Assembly: GCA_001936135.1 (NCBI GenBank)
Contig: CP012809.1
Coordinates: 2,715,501 to 2,779,500 of the forward strand
Source of the DNA: Saccharomycopsis fibuligera x Saccharomycopsis cf. fibuligera
Taxonomy: Eukaryota > Ascomycota > Saccharomycetes > Ascoideales > Saccharomycopsidaceae
Length of the DNA stretch: 64,000 nt
Direction of reading: 5' to 3'
How positions within the stretch are numbered: position 1 is the first letter of the stretch; each line of letters begins with the position of its first letter. Made by a program: the position numbers and the translations under genes. Shown piece after piece: positions 17,842 through 27,062 of this stretch. The notes beneath the pieces are model-generated. The model saw only the letters and a program-made list of their open reading frames with translations, was not told the origin of the DNA and ran no database searches.

Positions 17842-19350
17842 ATGAGTTCCACAAACGCGTCCAGTGAGAGCGATTCAGAAAACTACCTCCAATTCAGCTC
17901 CAGTACCAGTCTTGACTCGCTCTACAACAACAATAATCATCCGTACAAGAGCACTTGTGATATAATCCCATCGCTAATAAACCACGAGCTCAGCAAAGTT
18001 ACCAGTGGCAATTCTATAGTTAATCAAAGCCATTTAAGCAACAAATGTAGCATCTACGATTTGGTATCTACTATTAGACTAGTGGATAAGAAATTGGATC
18101 ATATTACTGTCAAGACAAAGACTAAGAAAATCCTTATTGTTACAAAAATCTACGACATTGGGCCTGTGTTAGATACTTTGGAAATAATTAAGTACTTGCT
18201 CACTTCTAGTCCAAAGGCTCAATTATTCATACAGGACGAATTGCTCAAGATTGAAGAATTTAAACTTGCGGAACTTAGTGCTGAACACCCTGAATTTAAT
18301 ATCGAACATCGAATTAAATATTGGTCCGCTAAAGCATGCAGCTACAATCCAGACACATTTGACTTGATTATCACTCTTGGAGGAGACGGAACGATATTAT
18401 TCACTAGTTGGTTGTTTCAAGAGCTTATTCCCCCTGTCCTATCCTTCAGCTTGGGCTCTTTGGGATTCTTGACTCAATTCAATTTTTCAGAATACCAAGA
18501 TGTTTTAAGTGAAATAATGAAAAATGGGTATCAGTGCCTGATAAGGACGAGATTCGAATGCACTGTGATGAAGTCCAAAAGAAACAACCAGCAGCATCTT
18601 TCTAAACTTAGCCTTGGAAATGATAGCAATAGTAGCAACAACAGCAACAACAGCAACAACAGCAACGACAAGCGCAGTGACGGCACTGTTCTGCCTATTT
18701 ATCAAAGCGCTAACATTTTAAATGAAAGTAAAACAATTAGTTTCACCGAGGGAACTGCTAACACCAATGGGAAGATATGCTTAAAGGATCAAGTAACTTT
18801 AGCTGATGAACTTAAAGATGAAGAATCAATTAATAAAACACACTACAGAATGTTTCGCTACTCCATCTTCAATGACATTGTGGTAGACAGAGGCCCTAAT
18901 CCCACTATGACATCAGTTGATTTGTACTCTGACAATGAACTTTTGACCAATGTTGAAGCCGACGGTTGCGTTATTGCTACGCCATCGGGATCAACTGCTT
19001 ACTCACTTTCTGCTGGTGGTTCGTTAGTGCATCCAGAAATCCCCGGGATCTTGATTAGTCCAATATGTGCTCATTCGCTATCTTTCCGCCCGTTAGTGAT
19101 TCCAGAGTCAATAATACTTCGGATTGGTGTGCCCTATGATGCAAGATATTCTGCTTGGTGTTCTTTTGATGGGAAGAATAGAGTTGAGCTTGAGCCTGGT
19201 GATTTTGTCACGGTTACTGCTAGCAGATTCCCGATTCCGTTTGTCAAGAATACCGCTAGCAAGAATGAATGGTTTAAAAGATTAAGCGATACTTTGCATT
19301 GGAATGAGCGAAAAAGGCAAAAGCCATTCAATAACCTTGCACTAGATTGA
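17842..19350 (+). CDS. UTR1: NAD(H) kinase
   Basis: A 502-residue ATP-NAD kinase that makes NADP(H) in the cytosol. Residues 1-70 are Ser/Asn-rich and disordered. The kinase core starts with KKILIVTKIYD. It holds the GGDGT motif at residues 180-184, which binds ATP and the substrate diphosphate, then SLGSLGFLTQF. NDIVVDRGPNP follows, the NE/D motif that here has Asp in place of the common Glu. The glycine-rich GCVIATPSGSTAYSLSAGGS and WCSFDGK motifs complete it. An Asn/Ser-rich insertion of roughly 80 residues (about 245-330) interrupts the core after FECTVMKSK. There is no mitochondrial presequence, so Utr1 or Yef1 fits better than Pos5. The choice between Utr1 and Yef1 is by convention, since Candida species carry a single Utr1-like gene. 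Confidence 0.93.
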   Translation: MSSTNASSESDSENYLQFSSSTSLDSLYNNNNHPYKSTCDIIPSLINHELSKVTSGNSIVNQSHLSNKCSIYDLVSTIRLVDKKLDHITVKTKTKKILIVTKIYDIGPVLDTLEIIKYLLTSSPKAQLFIQDELLKIEEFKLAELSAEHPEFNIEHRIKYWSAKACSYNPDTFDLIITLGGDGTILFTSWLFQELIPPVLSFSLGSLGFLTQFNFSEYQDVLSEIMKNGYQCLIRTRFECTVMKSKRNNQQHLSKLSLGNDSNSSNNSNNSNNSNDKRSDGTVLPIYQSANILNESKTISFTEGTANTNGKICLKDQVTLADELKDEESINKTHYRMFRYSIFNDIVVDRGPNPTMTSVDLYSDNELLTNVEADGCVIATPSGSTAYSLSAGGSLVHPEIPGILISPICAHSLSFRPLVIPESIILRIGVPYDARYSAWCSFDGKNRVELEPGDFVTVTASRFPIPFVKNTASKNEWFKRLSDTLHWNERKRQKPFNNLALD

Positions 19351-19843
19351 ATATATTTATGGGCAGAAACAATGCAAATACAAAAAAAATACCAAGTGTA
19401 CATAGTTTATGAAATTATAACATGTGGAAAAAATTTATTAGTAATACATCTCCTAATAACCACATAGTGATGTGAAAAAAAGGCAAAAAAATAAAAATAA
19501 AAAAGTAATGAACTGCCAGCATATACACGAGCAAATAATTTTATGACAATGAAAAAAAAAAATTAGAAATGTAGATGATGATGATGAGGTAGAAATCAAA
19601 GAACACAAGGTTAAAAACAAGAAAGTATATAAAAAAAAAAGGAAAAACCAATGAGAATTGAAACAGAAAATAGTAATACCATAGTAAAGGGAAAAAGAAA
19701 AAGTGAAACGTAAGAAGCAGAAAAGTGCGTGCAAGGTAGACACCTATACCAATCAATACCAATACCTACCACAACCATAAAAAATGCAAAAATCAAACCA
19801 GAAAAATAAAAAAAAAACTAAACCATAAACCAAAAAAAACATA
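19351..19843. other. Convergent intergenic region, UTR1 / SMC6
   Basis: A-rich on the plus strand with many short A runs. Overlapping minus-strand open frames here are Phe/Leu-rich by composition and are not genes. Confidence 0.6.
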
Positions 19844-22800
19844 CTAGTTATTTGTAGAATTGTTTTTTCTAGCTGGATCCTTCAATTTATGAATATTCAC
19901 ATCTGGAGCGTCAATTCCTCTAACATGGCCAATATCCTGTGGCGTAATGAAAATCGTTTGTGATTTTGGTTCTTTTCTCAAGCTTTCCAACATTAAACTC
20001 ATACTAATTCTTCTATTCACCGTGTCCATGAAGACATCAAACTCATCTAGCCCTCTAATCTTGGATCTCATTGGTTTCCAGATAGCCAACAAGAGTGCAA
20101 TCTGTGTGAATGATTTCTCACCGCCAGAAAGCGAAGTAACTTCTCTAGGAGGTTTGCCATCTTTCCCTACCAACATTTGCAACTTTTTCTTTTCAAAATT
20201 GAAAAGCAACTTCCCTTCAAATCCTCTAAGATGTAAAGATGATGAAAAATCTGAATCTGCTGCTAAACACAACATTTCTCTTTGCGTTTTACCGGCGGTC
20301 ATTCTATTGAAAATCGATTTAGTAAGCTTGTCTCTCAATGCATGAGCTTTCAAAAGTTCTTCACGCGCATTTTTGTAAACTTCGGTTTTCTCATTATGTT
20401 CCTTGATGACTTGTTCCTCAGTCATGCCAATACTCTTATTGACCTCTGAGAGTTGTTGATTAATAATCTGAATCTGTCTTTTGATTTCGTTGGTCTCGTC
20501 ACGTTCCAAGTCGATATCGGCGATTTCTCGTGTGCACCATTTTTCAGCATTTGGAATTTCTCTTTCTATTTGTTGTTCCATCAATGGAATTCGTTCTTCA
20601 ATCGTATTGATAATCGCTCTCTTTTTGCGTTGCACAGAGTTTTGTGACTCAATATTTTCAAGAATAACTGCTTTTCTGTCTTCCAATTGTTGAATCTTGG
20701 AATTGGAAACATTGAGTTCTCGCTGCATTGCACTAATCTTGTCTTGAAACATGTTGTATTCTAATTTACTTTTTTCGAATTTTTGATTCAAATCTTCTAA
20801 TTCTGCTTGAGTTCCAGCAATGGTGTTGTCATTAATTGCTATTTCATTCTCAATATTACTTTTTTCTTCCATGTATGATTCTAGTTTAGACGAACCTTCA
20901 TCTTGATCGAGTTTTGCTTCAAGCTTGTCAACTTCTCTTTCAACTAACCCAATGTTTTTCTTGATTTTGCTGAGTTCAGACTTGAGAGAATCTATGACTT
21001 GCCGCTGTCTGGATTTATCACGTTGGAATTCTTTTTCAAGTTCTTGTACTTCAAGCTTTTTCTCTTGAATTTTCAAGTCAATTTTGGCAATACTGCTTTT
21101 TGAAGATACCGCCTTATCAGAAGACTTCAATCTCGGCACCCCAATGTCGTTATAAAAAACCGGATCCAGCTTAAATGCACCATTAAATGGACTGACTTGG
21201 AATCTTTTGCCTGATCTATTATCAAACAACGAAAAGCAAAATTTCAATCCTCCGACATTTTCCACAATTTTTCTAGCTTCATCAGGGTCTTCTTCCAATA
21301 TGGAGTTTTCGATATGTTGAATATCAATAAATGTCAATTCCACATCTTCATTATCAAAATTCAAAACATCGACAATTCGCGTTAACCCTGCATCTCTGAA
21401 TTTGCTGTTGTACTTAAATTTTTCAAATTTTCTTGTAATAATTTGATTATGCAAACGGAAACGCTTAAAGATAGACACCAATCTTTTGTGATCATGATGA
21501 TTTTGTACCACAAACGCGCTCAAAAGATTATTTAAGGTACTTTCTAATATTGGTTGCCATTTTTCATAACCTGTTTTCAAAGAGGTATATAACCCAAGCG
21601 GACCAAGCGGTTTTTGACGGAATCCATTGTCATTATTGATGGCTTCAATGACATGCTTCATATTGTCACCATATGGAGCAAGTTTATCGCTTTCGTAATT
21701 AATAAGCTGTTGACGATGTTTTCTCAACTGTTCAACTTCGCCTTGCTTTTCAGTATTCTCATTTTTAAAATCAATATATCTTTTTTTAAGAACTTCATCT
21801 TTATCAAAAATCTCTTTGGCAAGTTCTCTTTGTCTAGGCTCATACTGATCTACTTTTGTCCTTTGAAGTTCAGCAATTTTATCACGTAAAGAATCTTTGG
21901 ATCCACCATTCAAAGAATTCAATCTTTTCATTTCAAGATTAATTTTCTGTTCATATGATCCAATTTGTCTTCTTTTTTGTCTATTTGAAGAGGTCGAATC
22001 ATCAATTCTGCTTTGTAAATCAGAAATCTTACTATCAAAACTTTTCAACTTGGCTTTATATTCTTGCCGCTGATTATTAATTTCTTCAAAACTTCCTTGT
22101 TTGACGTCTGCTTCTTTTTTAACTTCAACAATTTCATCTTCAATTTGTGAGCATAATTGTCTTTGATTTTGAATTTGCTCCTCAGAATGAGCAATCTGTT
22201 GCAAAAGTTGATTTTTCTTAAATTTCAAAGTTTGGACATCTGCCTCCTTTGTAACAATTTGAAGCCAAATCAATTTGCCAGATAAAGTTTTTTTATTCTC
22301 ACGTAAATTTTTTGATTCATGAAAAGTCTTGTAAACTTGTTTAGCCTTTTCAGCATCATCTCTCAACGCGTGAATATTAGCACTTCGTAAATCAATTTCT
22401 TGATGAATTTTACTCAACTGACTATTGGAATGCATATATTCATTAATTGTTTGTTCCATTTGAATCCCCTTCATGAAGAATGAATACTTGTCTTCATCGG
22501 TACTAGCGGCCAAAAATGTCTTTGCAGCCCCTTGAGATAAAAACGCAAGTGGGTTGTTGATTGTAATCCCAAATGATTCTAACATTGTATCTAAATCAAC
22601 TTTTTTAGTAGAAACAGTCTTTTTGTTTTCAGATTTAAGAAAATAGCCAGAAACACCGTCATTTCTAAGCACTCTTTCGACAATAATCTTATCACCATAT
22701 TTTTCGTGTTCAAAAGCATATTCACCTTTATTTTTGAAAATAATAGTAATTTTCGCGGTATTGGTGCCTCTTTTGATCAAATCTTTCAAATTTTTACCAC

Positions 22801-23173
22801 GATCGGTTTCATTGGCCTTGCAGCCTAAACCAACACTAATACTTGTTAGAATGGCACTTTTGCCACTACCATTTCTCCCAATAATAAAATTTAATTGTGG
22901 ACCAAGATCAAGTTCAAAATAGCCATGACACATAAAATTTTGCAAGATGATTTTTTCAATAACCCCACTCTCAGCAGCTGAACGGTCTTCATCCTGAGTG
23001 GCTTGGGATAATGTTTCTTGATCAAGAACCGCACGTTTGAATTCATTATTGTTGATTTCGGAATGCTGAGAAAATGCAGACTCAACGTCCAAGCGCTGAT
23101 AGTTGGAGCTGGCAATACGCGAGGTAAAAGACTCGTGCTGCTCCCTGAACATAGGGGTATCTCCTCTTAGCAT
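19844..23173 (-). CDS. SMC6: Structural maintenance of chromosomes protein Smc6
   Basis: A 1109-residue subunit of the Smc5/6 complex, which acts in homologous recombination repair, rDNA stability and replication-fork restart. A short N-terminal region is followed by IEKIILQNFMCH and the Walker A motif GRNGSGKS at residues 99-106. Two long coiled coils (about 270-510 and 680-930) flank a hinge. The C-terminal head has the ABC signature SLSGGEKSF and the Walker B region LDEFDVFMD. The ILQNFMCH and NETDRG segments identify Smc6, not Smc5. The frame continues 55 codons upstream to a GTG, but the extension is hydrophobic. The ATG of MLRGDTP (23171-23173) is the likely start, and MFREQHES seven codons on is possible. 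ACGCG lies 177 bases upstream. Confidence 0.95.
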   Translation of the reverse strand: MLRGDTPMFREQHESFTSRIASSNYQRLDVESAFSQHSEINNNEFKRAVLDQETLSQATQDEDRSAAESGVIEKIILQNFMCHGYFELDLGPQLNFIIGRNGSGKSAILTSISVGLGCKANETDRGKNLKDLIKRGTNTAKITIIFKNKGEYAFEHEKYGDKIIVERVLRNDGVSGYFLKSENKKTVSTKKVDLDTMLESFGITINNPLAFLSQGAAKTFLAASTDEDKYSFFMKGIQMEQTINEYMHSNSQLSKIHQEIDLRSANIHALRDDAEKAKQVYKTFHESKNLRENKKTLSGKLIWLQIVTKEADVQTLKFKKNQLLQQIAHSEEQIQNQRQLCSQIEDEIVEVKKEADVKQGSFEEINNQRQEYKAKLKSFDSKISDLQSRIDDSTSSNRQKRRQIGSYEQKINLEMKRLNSLNGGSKDSLRDKIAELQRTKVDQYEPRQRELAKEIFDKDEVLKKRYIDFKNENTEKQGEVEQLRKHRQQLINYESDKLAPYGDNMKHVIEAINNDNGFRQKPLGPLGLYTSLKTGYEKWQPILESTLNNLLSAFVVQNHHDHKRLVSIFKRFRLHNQIITRKFEKFKYNSKFRDAGLTRIVDVLNFDNEDVELTFIDIQHIENSILEEDPDEARKIVENVGGLKFCFSLFDNRSGKRFQVSPFNGAFKLDPVFYNDIGVPRLKSSDKAVSSKSSIAKIDLKIQEKKLEVQELEKEFQRDKSRQRQVIDSLKSELSKIKKNIGLVEREVDKLEAKLDQDEGSSKLESYMEEKSNIENEIAINDNTIAGTQAELEDLNQKFEKSKLEYNMFQDKISAMQRELNVSNSKIQQLEDRKAVILENIESQNSVQRKKRAIINTIEERIPLMEQQIEREIPNAEKWCTREIADIDLERDETNEIKRQIQIINQQLSEVNKSIGMTEEQVIKEHNEKTEVYKNAREELLKAHALRDKLTKSIFNRMTAGKTQREMLCLAADSDFSSSLHLRGFEGKLLFNFEKKKLQMLVGKDGKPPREVTSLSGGEKSFTQIALLLAIWKPMRSKIRGLDEFDVFMDTVNRRISMSLMLESLRKEPKSQTIFITPQDIGHVRGIDAPDVNIHKLKDPARKNNSTNN

Positions 23174-23595
23174 CTGCCAACTGGGATAACATGAAACTGT
23201 AAAATAAAACAAAACAAAACCGAACACAAGATGTGGTAAATTGAAACCAAAAAGAAAGAAAATAGAAGTGTGTTTATCGGAGATGCAGGATGATAGGATA
23301 TGGGATGGTAGGAGGATTACTCTTGTTGGGATCAACACGAAAAAAGCTGACGCGCCTTATTTTTTTTTTTTTTTTTTTTTTTTTAGTTTTGATTTTTTAC
23401 AGACCTATTACAGCTGCGAGGCACCAATGGCGAAAGCGACGGGTAATGGGAAAATTGCCACTGGATTGAAACAAGTGCTAAGCACTTTAACTATGGAGAT
23501 CGATTTTGATAGACAGCTAAGAGAGACAGAGAGAGAAGATCTAAGGATAGATAAGACAAGTAGAAAGTACACAACAATCAGCAATTGCAATAATA
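23174..23595. other. Divergent promoter region, SMC6 / ADD66
   Basis: It contains a 25-base T run (23360-23384) and ACGCG at 23350-23354. A 63-codon ATG-led open frame (23427-23618) precedes and overlaps the ADD66 start in another frame. It resembles no protein I know and could act as an upstream ORF if transcribed. Confidence 0.5.
23350..23354. promoter_or_regulatory. ACGCG core upstream of SMC6
   Basis: MBF-type core in the context GACGCGCC, 177 bases before the SMC6 ATG. This would fit cell-cycle expression of a chromosome-maintenance gene. The match is short, so chance is possible. Confidence 0.35.
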
Positions 23596-24462
23596 ATGGT
23601 GTTCCATCCACTTCCTAACGCGCAAACCCATGACATTTCGGCCAAGTTGGCCCAATCCAAAGTCATTATCCCCACTGTTTCCTTTGCTAATATTCCTCAA
23701 TTAGCTACTGATTTGTTAATAAACAATTTGGAATTTGTCAAAATTGGCAGACTTGATGATCAATATCTCTATCCATTTGTGTCTTCAATAGATCCACCAG
23801 TCAAAACTGATGCTGGAACGGAACAACAGCAGCAACTCTCAATCAATGAGATCTCCACAAGTTTGGAAGTGTATTTCAGTGAACGATACAATTTAACTCT
23901 CATACAGCAGAGATCTCCGATATTGCCTAGCTTCATGCTGCCATTCTTGAAAGAGATAATGGTACCGTTTTTGACCGAGGTTGGCAAGTTTAGAGAAATC
24001 ATTGTATTGAATTCTGCTGATTTGATTGATAATTATGACGATTACATCAAGGATAACATTTCCATATATTATTCATTAAATTTTGTGGAAAAATTCAAAA
24101 GCTTGAAGATTGATGATGAATATAGCAATGCCAATAGCAGTAACAAAAAATCAATCAAAGACATTTCACATACTAAAAGCAATCTCGTCAAGCAGTTGTA
24201 CGGTTTATTAAATGAAGAGGAAGGAAAAAGCGGTACTAGCAGTGACGATGATGTGGCATATCGCAAATTATCTTCAATTGTGATGTATGTTTATGAAGGA
24301 GACAATTTCCAAGATGCAGTTTACTATTTTAACAAGATCATACAACATTTGGAAATACCTTTCGAACAAAAGAAAAAACAGCTAGTCAAGCCATATTCTT
24401 GGCTTGGATTTTATGGTGATAAGCCTATTCCTGTGTCTTTGGAAGAAGGGATTTATGGTTGA
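23596..24462 (+). CDS. ADD66: Proteasome assembly chaperone 2 (Pba2/Add66)
   Basis: A 288-residue PAC2-family protein. Pba1-Pba2 binds the outer surface of proteasome alpha rings and guides 20S assembly. The family opening TVSFANIPQLATDLLINN aligns with VSVGNIPQLSIDWLLN of S. cerevisiae Add66. LEVYFSERYNLTLIQQRSPI matches its LEVFYNKKRGLFAIQQRTPL. The C-terminal region has YEGDNFQDAVYYFNKII and VKPYSWLGFYGDKPIP, corresponding to NEGDNSLDAYQFLQWII and VRPISWQGAYG. A low-complexity Asn/Ser/Lys segment lies at about 170-190. No HbYX tail is visible at the C terminus; that motif is expected on Pba1 and Pba2 (short C-terminal Hb-Y-X), and here the protein ends Gly-Ile-Tyr-Gly, so an HbYX-like Ile-Tyr-X end is present. 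The gene is convergent with RPA12, 273 bases apart. Confidence 0.88.
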   Translation: MVFHPLPNAQTHDISAKLAQSKVIIPTVSFANIPQLATDLLINNLEFVKIGRLDDQYLYPFVSSIDPPVKTDAGTEQQQQLSINEISTSLEVYFSERYNLTLIQQRSPILPSFMLPFLKEIMVPFLTEVGKFREIIVLNSADLIDNYDDYIKDNISIYYSLNFVEKFKSLKIDDEYSNANSSNKKSIKDISHTKSNLVKQLYGLLNEEEGKSGTSSDDDVAYRKLSSIVMYVYEGDNFQDAVYYFNKIIQHLEIPFEQKKKQLVKPYSWLGFYGDKPIPVSLEEGIYG

Positions 24463-24735
24463 AAGATGATTATAGACTTTTATTTGGGCAGTTATGCGAT
24501 AAAGTATAAAAGGAAAAAAAGTAGAATAAAATTAAGTAACGAGTAACAAAAAGACATGAACCGAGATGCAATAGAGAAATGAAGTCTGACTATCTAGAGA
24601 GTAAAAATATGGGGGATAATAAACGGTAATGAGAATGAACAATAATAATACACAGTGGAGAGATCCCACTTGACGATGATTCAAATAAAAAAAAATATTA
24701 AAAGGTAATGAAGCCTTAGGCTTTGTAGATGACAA

Positions 24736-25116
24736 CTAATTATTAGTTCTAGTTCTATAACCACATTTGGTACATGTGTAGAAAACCGTGGCCCCTTCAT
24801 CAGCCGATCTCAATTGCAAAGTGTAGTAAATCATCTCTTCATTACCACATTTAGGACAAGTTTCTTCAATAGTAGCCCCGTTTTCTGCAGCTTGATCAGC
24901 CTTGGACAATAGCGTCTTGACTGCAGATTTTTTCATTCTTAAAGATGAAGGAAAAGCGTCTTCATGGGATCTAGTAACGACTTTTAAATTGGCAAACTGT
25001 TTAGCATCATACTTTTGTTGACAAGCACCACAAGAGATGGAACCGGTGCTAGAGTTGACGGAGTCGAGCAAGTTACCGCACGATACACAAAAGATCAAAG
25101 AGCCAACGACAGACAT
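24736..25116 (-). CDS. RPA12: RNA polymerase I subunit A12.2
   Basis: A 126-residue protein, against 125 in S. cerevisiae. MSVVGSLIFC and the first zinc ribbon (FCVSCGNLL ... CGACQQ) anchor it to polymerase I. The C-terminal TFIIS-like ribbon has CPKCGNEEM and CTKCGY around the acidic hairpin RSADEGATVFY, which supports RNA cleavage during backtracking and termination in rDNA transcription. DAFPSSLRMKKSAVKT is nearly identical to the known protein. A basic 66-codon upstream extension of the frame is Lys-rich from A/T runs and is not part of the family protein, so the ATG at 25114-25116 was chosen. It is divergent from GPM1. Confidence 0.97.
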   Translation of the reverse strand: MSVVGSLIFCVSCGNLLDSVNSSTGSISCGACQQKYDAKQFANLKVVTRSHEDAFPSSLRMKKSAVKTLLSKADQAAENGATIEETCPKCGNEEMIYYTLQLRSADEGATVFYTCTKCGYRTRTNN

Positions 25117-25646
25117 GATTTGGTTTGGTTTGTTTTTTTTTTTGTTAATTTTTTGAAAAATTATGGTTTGTGGGAAAGAGTGTCTAGTGACGTTATGAGA
25201 GTAATATCCTGGTATCCTGATACCGATAATTTTGCAATATTCAAATATTTTTTTTTTTTTTTTTTGTTTTCGTGATGAGAATTTTTTTTTCTTCCAGACA
25301 CCCCATAGGCGCATGATGCGGCATGGAAAGGCATGGCCCCATGGGTCGTCACCCGCCGCAGTTTTTCCTTAAGAAACTTGGGTGAAGGGATTTCGGTGGT
25401 AGCGATTGATGGATGTCATCACGCAATAGACTAGGAGAGCGCTCGATCGGCCGGGGCGCCATGAATATTTATTTAAGACCCAGGAGTCTCGCCCGCTGCT
25501 GCATCTGGGTTTTCTTTCTTGCTGTTTCCTTTCTCTTTTCTCTTCTTATTTTACTATACAATTTCAATTTTCATTGTCTTTATACAATTTCAATTGATTT
25601 TTATACTTACTAGTAACTACTAATACTACCACTACTACATATCACA
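25117..25646. promoter_or_regulatory. Divergent promoter region, RPA12 / GPM1
   Basis: 530 bases. The GPM1 side has a TATTTAA box near 25469-25475 and a pyrimidine-rich leader before the ATG, typical of strongly expressed yeast genes. A CTTCC followed by ACACCC at about 25292-25303 resembles a Gcr1/Rap1-type pair, although glycolytic control in this clade is thought to use other factors. GC-rich segments with repeated GGCATGG and CCATGG lie at 25320-25350. Confidence 0.4.
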
Positions 25647-26399
25647 ATGGCTGCTAAGAAATTGGTGTTGATTCGTCACGGTTCCTCCGAATGGAATGAA
25701 AAAAACTTGTTTACCGGTTGGGTTGATGTTAAATTGAGTGAAACTGGTAGAAAGGAAGCTGAAAATGCTGGTAAATTGTTGGCTGAATCTGGTATTAAGC
25801 CAGATGTTCTTTTCACTTCTAGATTGAGCAGAGCTATCCAAACTGCTAATATTGCTTTGGAACGTGCTGATCGTCTTTTCATTGACGTTGAAAGATCCTG
25901 GAGATTGAATGAACGTCATTATGGTGACTTGCAAGGTAAAGATAAAGCTGTTGCTTTGGAAAAATTCGGACCTGAATTATTCAAAACCTACAGAAGATCA
26001 TACGATGTTCCACCACCAACTATTGCTGATGATTCTGAATTCTCTCAAGCCAATGATGAAAGATATGCTGACTTGGACCCATCCGCTTTGCCAAAGACTG
26101 AATCTTTGAAATTGGTTATTGACAGATTGTTGCCATACTGGCAAGACAAGATCGCCAAGAACTTGATTGACGACAAGACCGTTTTGATTGTTGCTCATGG
26201 TAACTCTTTGAGAGGTCTTTACAAGCACTTGACTGGCTTGAGTGACAAGGAAATTACCGAGTTTAACATTCCAACTGGTATTCCATTGGTGTTTGAATTG
26301 GGTGATGACTTGAAACCAACTAAGGAGCCATACTACTTGGACCCAGAAGCTGCTGCTGCTGGTGCCGCCGCCGTTGCTGCTCAAGGCCAAAAAAAATAG
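25647..26399 (+). CDS. GPM1: Phosphoglycerate mutase, cofactor-dependent
   Basis: A 250-residue glycolytic enzyme that interconverts 3- and 2-phosphoglycerate through a phospho-His. The catalytic His11 lies in RHGSSEWN. Other family motifs are [43 protein letters not shown], the second active-site His in AHGNSLRGL and the tail [19 protein letters not shown]. Residue 13 is Ser (codon TCC, not CTG), where this class has Gln or Glu after RHG. Codon use is strongly biased to preferred codons (TTG, GGT, GCT, AGA), which points to high expression and to the main isoform, not to a minor Gpm2/Gpm3. The substitution beside the catalytic His is the one unusual point. Confidence 0.93.
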   Translation: MAAKKLVLIRHGSSEWNEKNLFTGWVDVKLSETGRKEAENAGKLLAESGIKPDVLFTSRLSRAIQTANIALERADRLFIDVERSWRLNERHYGDLQGKDKAVALEKFGPELFKTYRRSYDVPPPTIADDSEFSQANDERYADLDPSALPKTESLKLVIDRLLPYWQDKIAKNLIDDKTVLIVAHGNSLRGLYKHLTGLSDKEITEFNIPTGIPLVFELGDDLKPTKEPYYLDPEAAAAGAAAVAAQGQKK

Positions 26400-27062
26400 G
26401 TGATCTTCCTTCTGAGGTCAAGAGAAGGAAGATATGAATAATTGGGGTTGTGTTATATTTCTTGGCCAGTTGATATTTTAATTTGTCAAATGATTATGTT
26501 TTGCGTTTTCCTTTTCACTTAGCTATAATGAACGATACTACGAATTGATTTAAAACTGAGTTGTGTATTACGCAAGGGTTGTTTTACAGTAGAAACGTTA
26601 CAGTTGTAACATATACTGCTATTCTCTGAGATAGCTCATCGCCTTCTCATCTCATGAGCCACCTCATGAGCTCAGTTTCATGAGCAGTACACTCAAATGC
26701 CTGTAGCTGCGGTGAATCAGCAGTTGGTAGTAGGAGAGGGTAACCGATGAAGGAAAATGTAGTGCTATTAGCATATAATGCACACTGAAGAAAGCGAGAA
26801 ACGAAAAAAGAAAAGAAAGAAACGAAAATGTCGTATAACAATCAAATTTGACAATCAGCGATCAGAGACAAAGTGAAAAAGAGTGAAATATCAACTTAAA
26901 TCAAAGGAAAAAAAACAACATTCTGTCTACAGCACCCCGGAGTGTTTATAAGCTCAGAACTACCAAGCGTTATAAAATTTTGATAGTCCATACCAGATTA
27001 GAATACCATCTGGTTATAAAACATACATCACCCACCTAGAGTATTAGTTCACAAGATTTAAC
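26400..27062. promoter_or_regulatory. GPM1 3' region and IDI1 promoter
   Basis: It includes three near copies of the palindrome CTCATGAG (26651-26658, 26663-26670, and TTCATGAG at 26677-26684) and a sterol-response-like TCGTATA at 26831-26837. An A/G-rich leader precedes IDI1. No gene seen. Confidence 0.45.
26831..26837 (+). promoter_or_regulatory. TCGTATA sterol-response-like element upstream of IDI1
   Basis: TCGTATA is the core bound by Upc2-type Zn2Cys6 regulators of ergosterol genes. It lies 232 bases before the IDI1 start, and IDI1 supplies the isoprenoid branch leading to ergosterol. Based on one short match. Confidence 0.4.

Noticed and set aside
19844-23173. SMC5 as the identity
   Set aside because: The ILQNFMCH...NETDRG head sequence is characteristic of Smc6.
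23174-23338. 55-codon extension of SMC6
   Set aside because: It begins at GTG and is unlike any Smc6 N terminus.
25117-25314. 66-codon Lys-rich extension of RPA12
   Set aside because: It is generated by A/T runs; the ATG of MSVVGSLIFC gives the exact family length.
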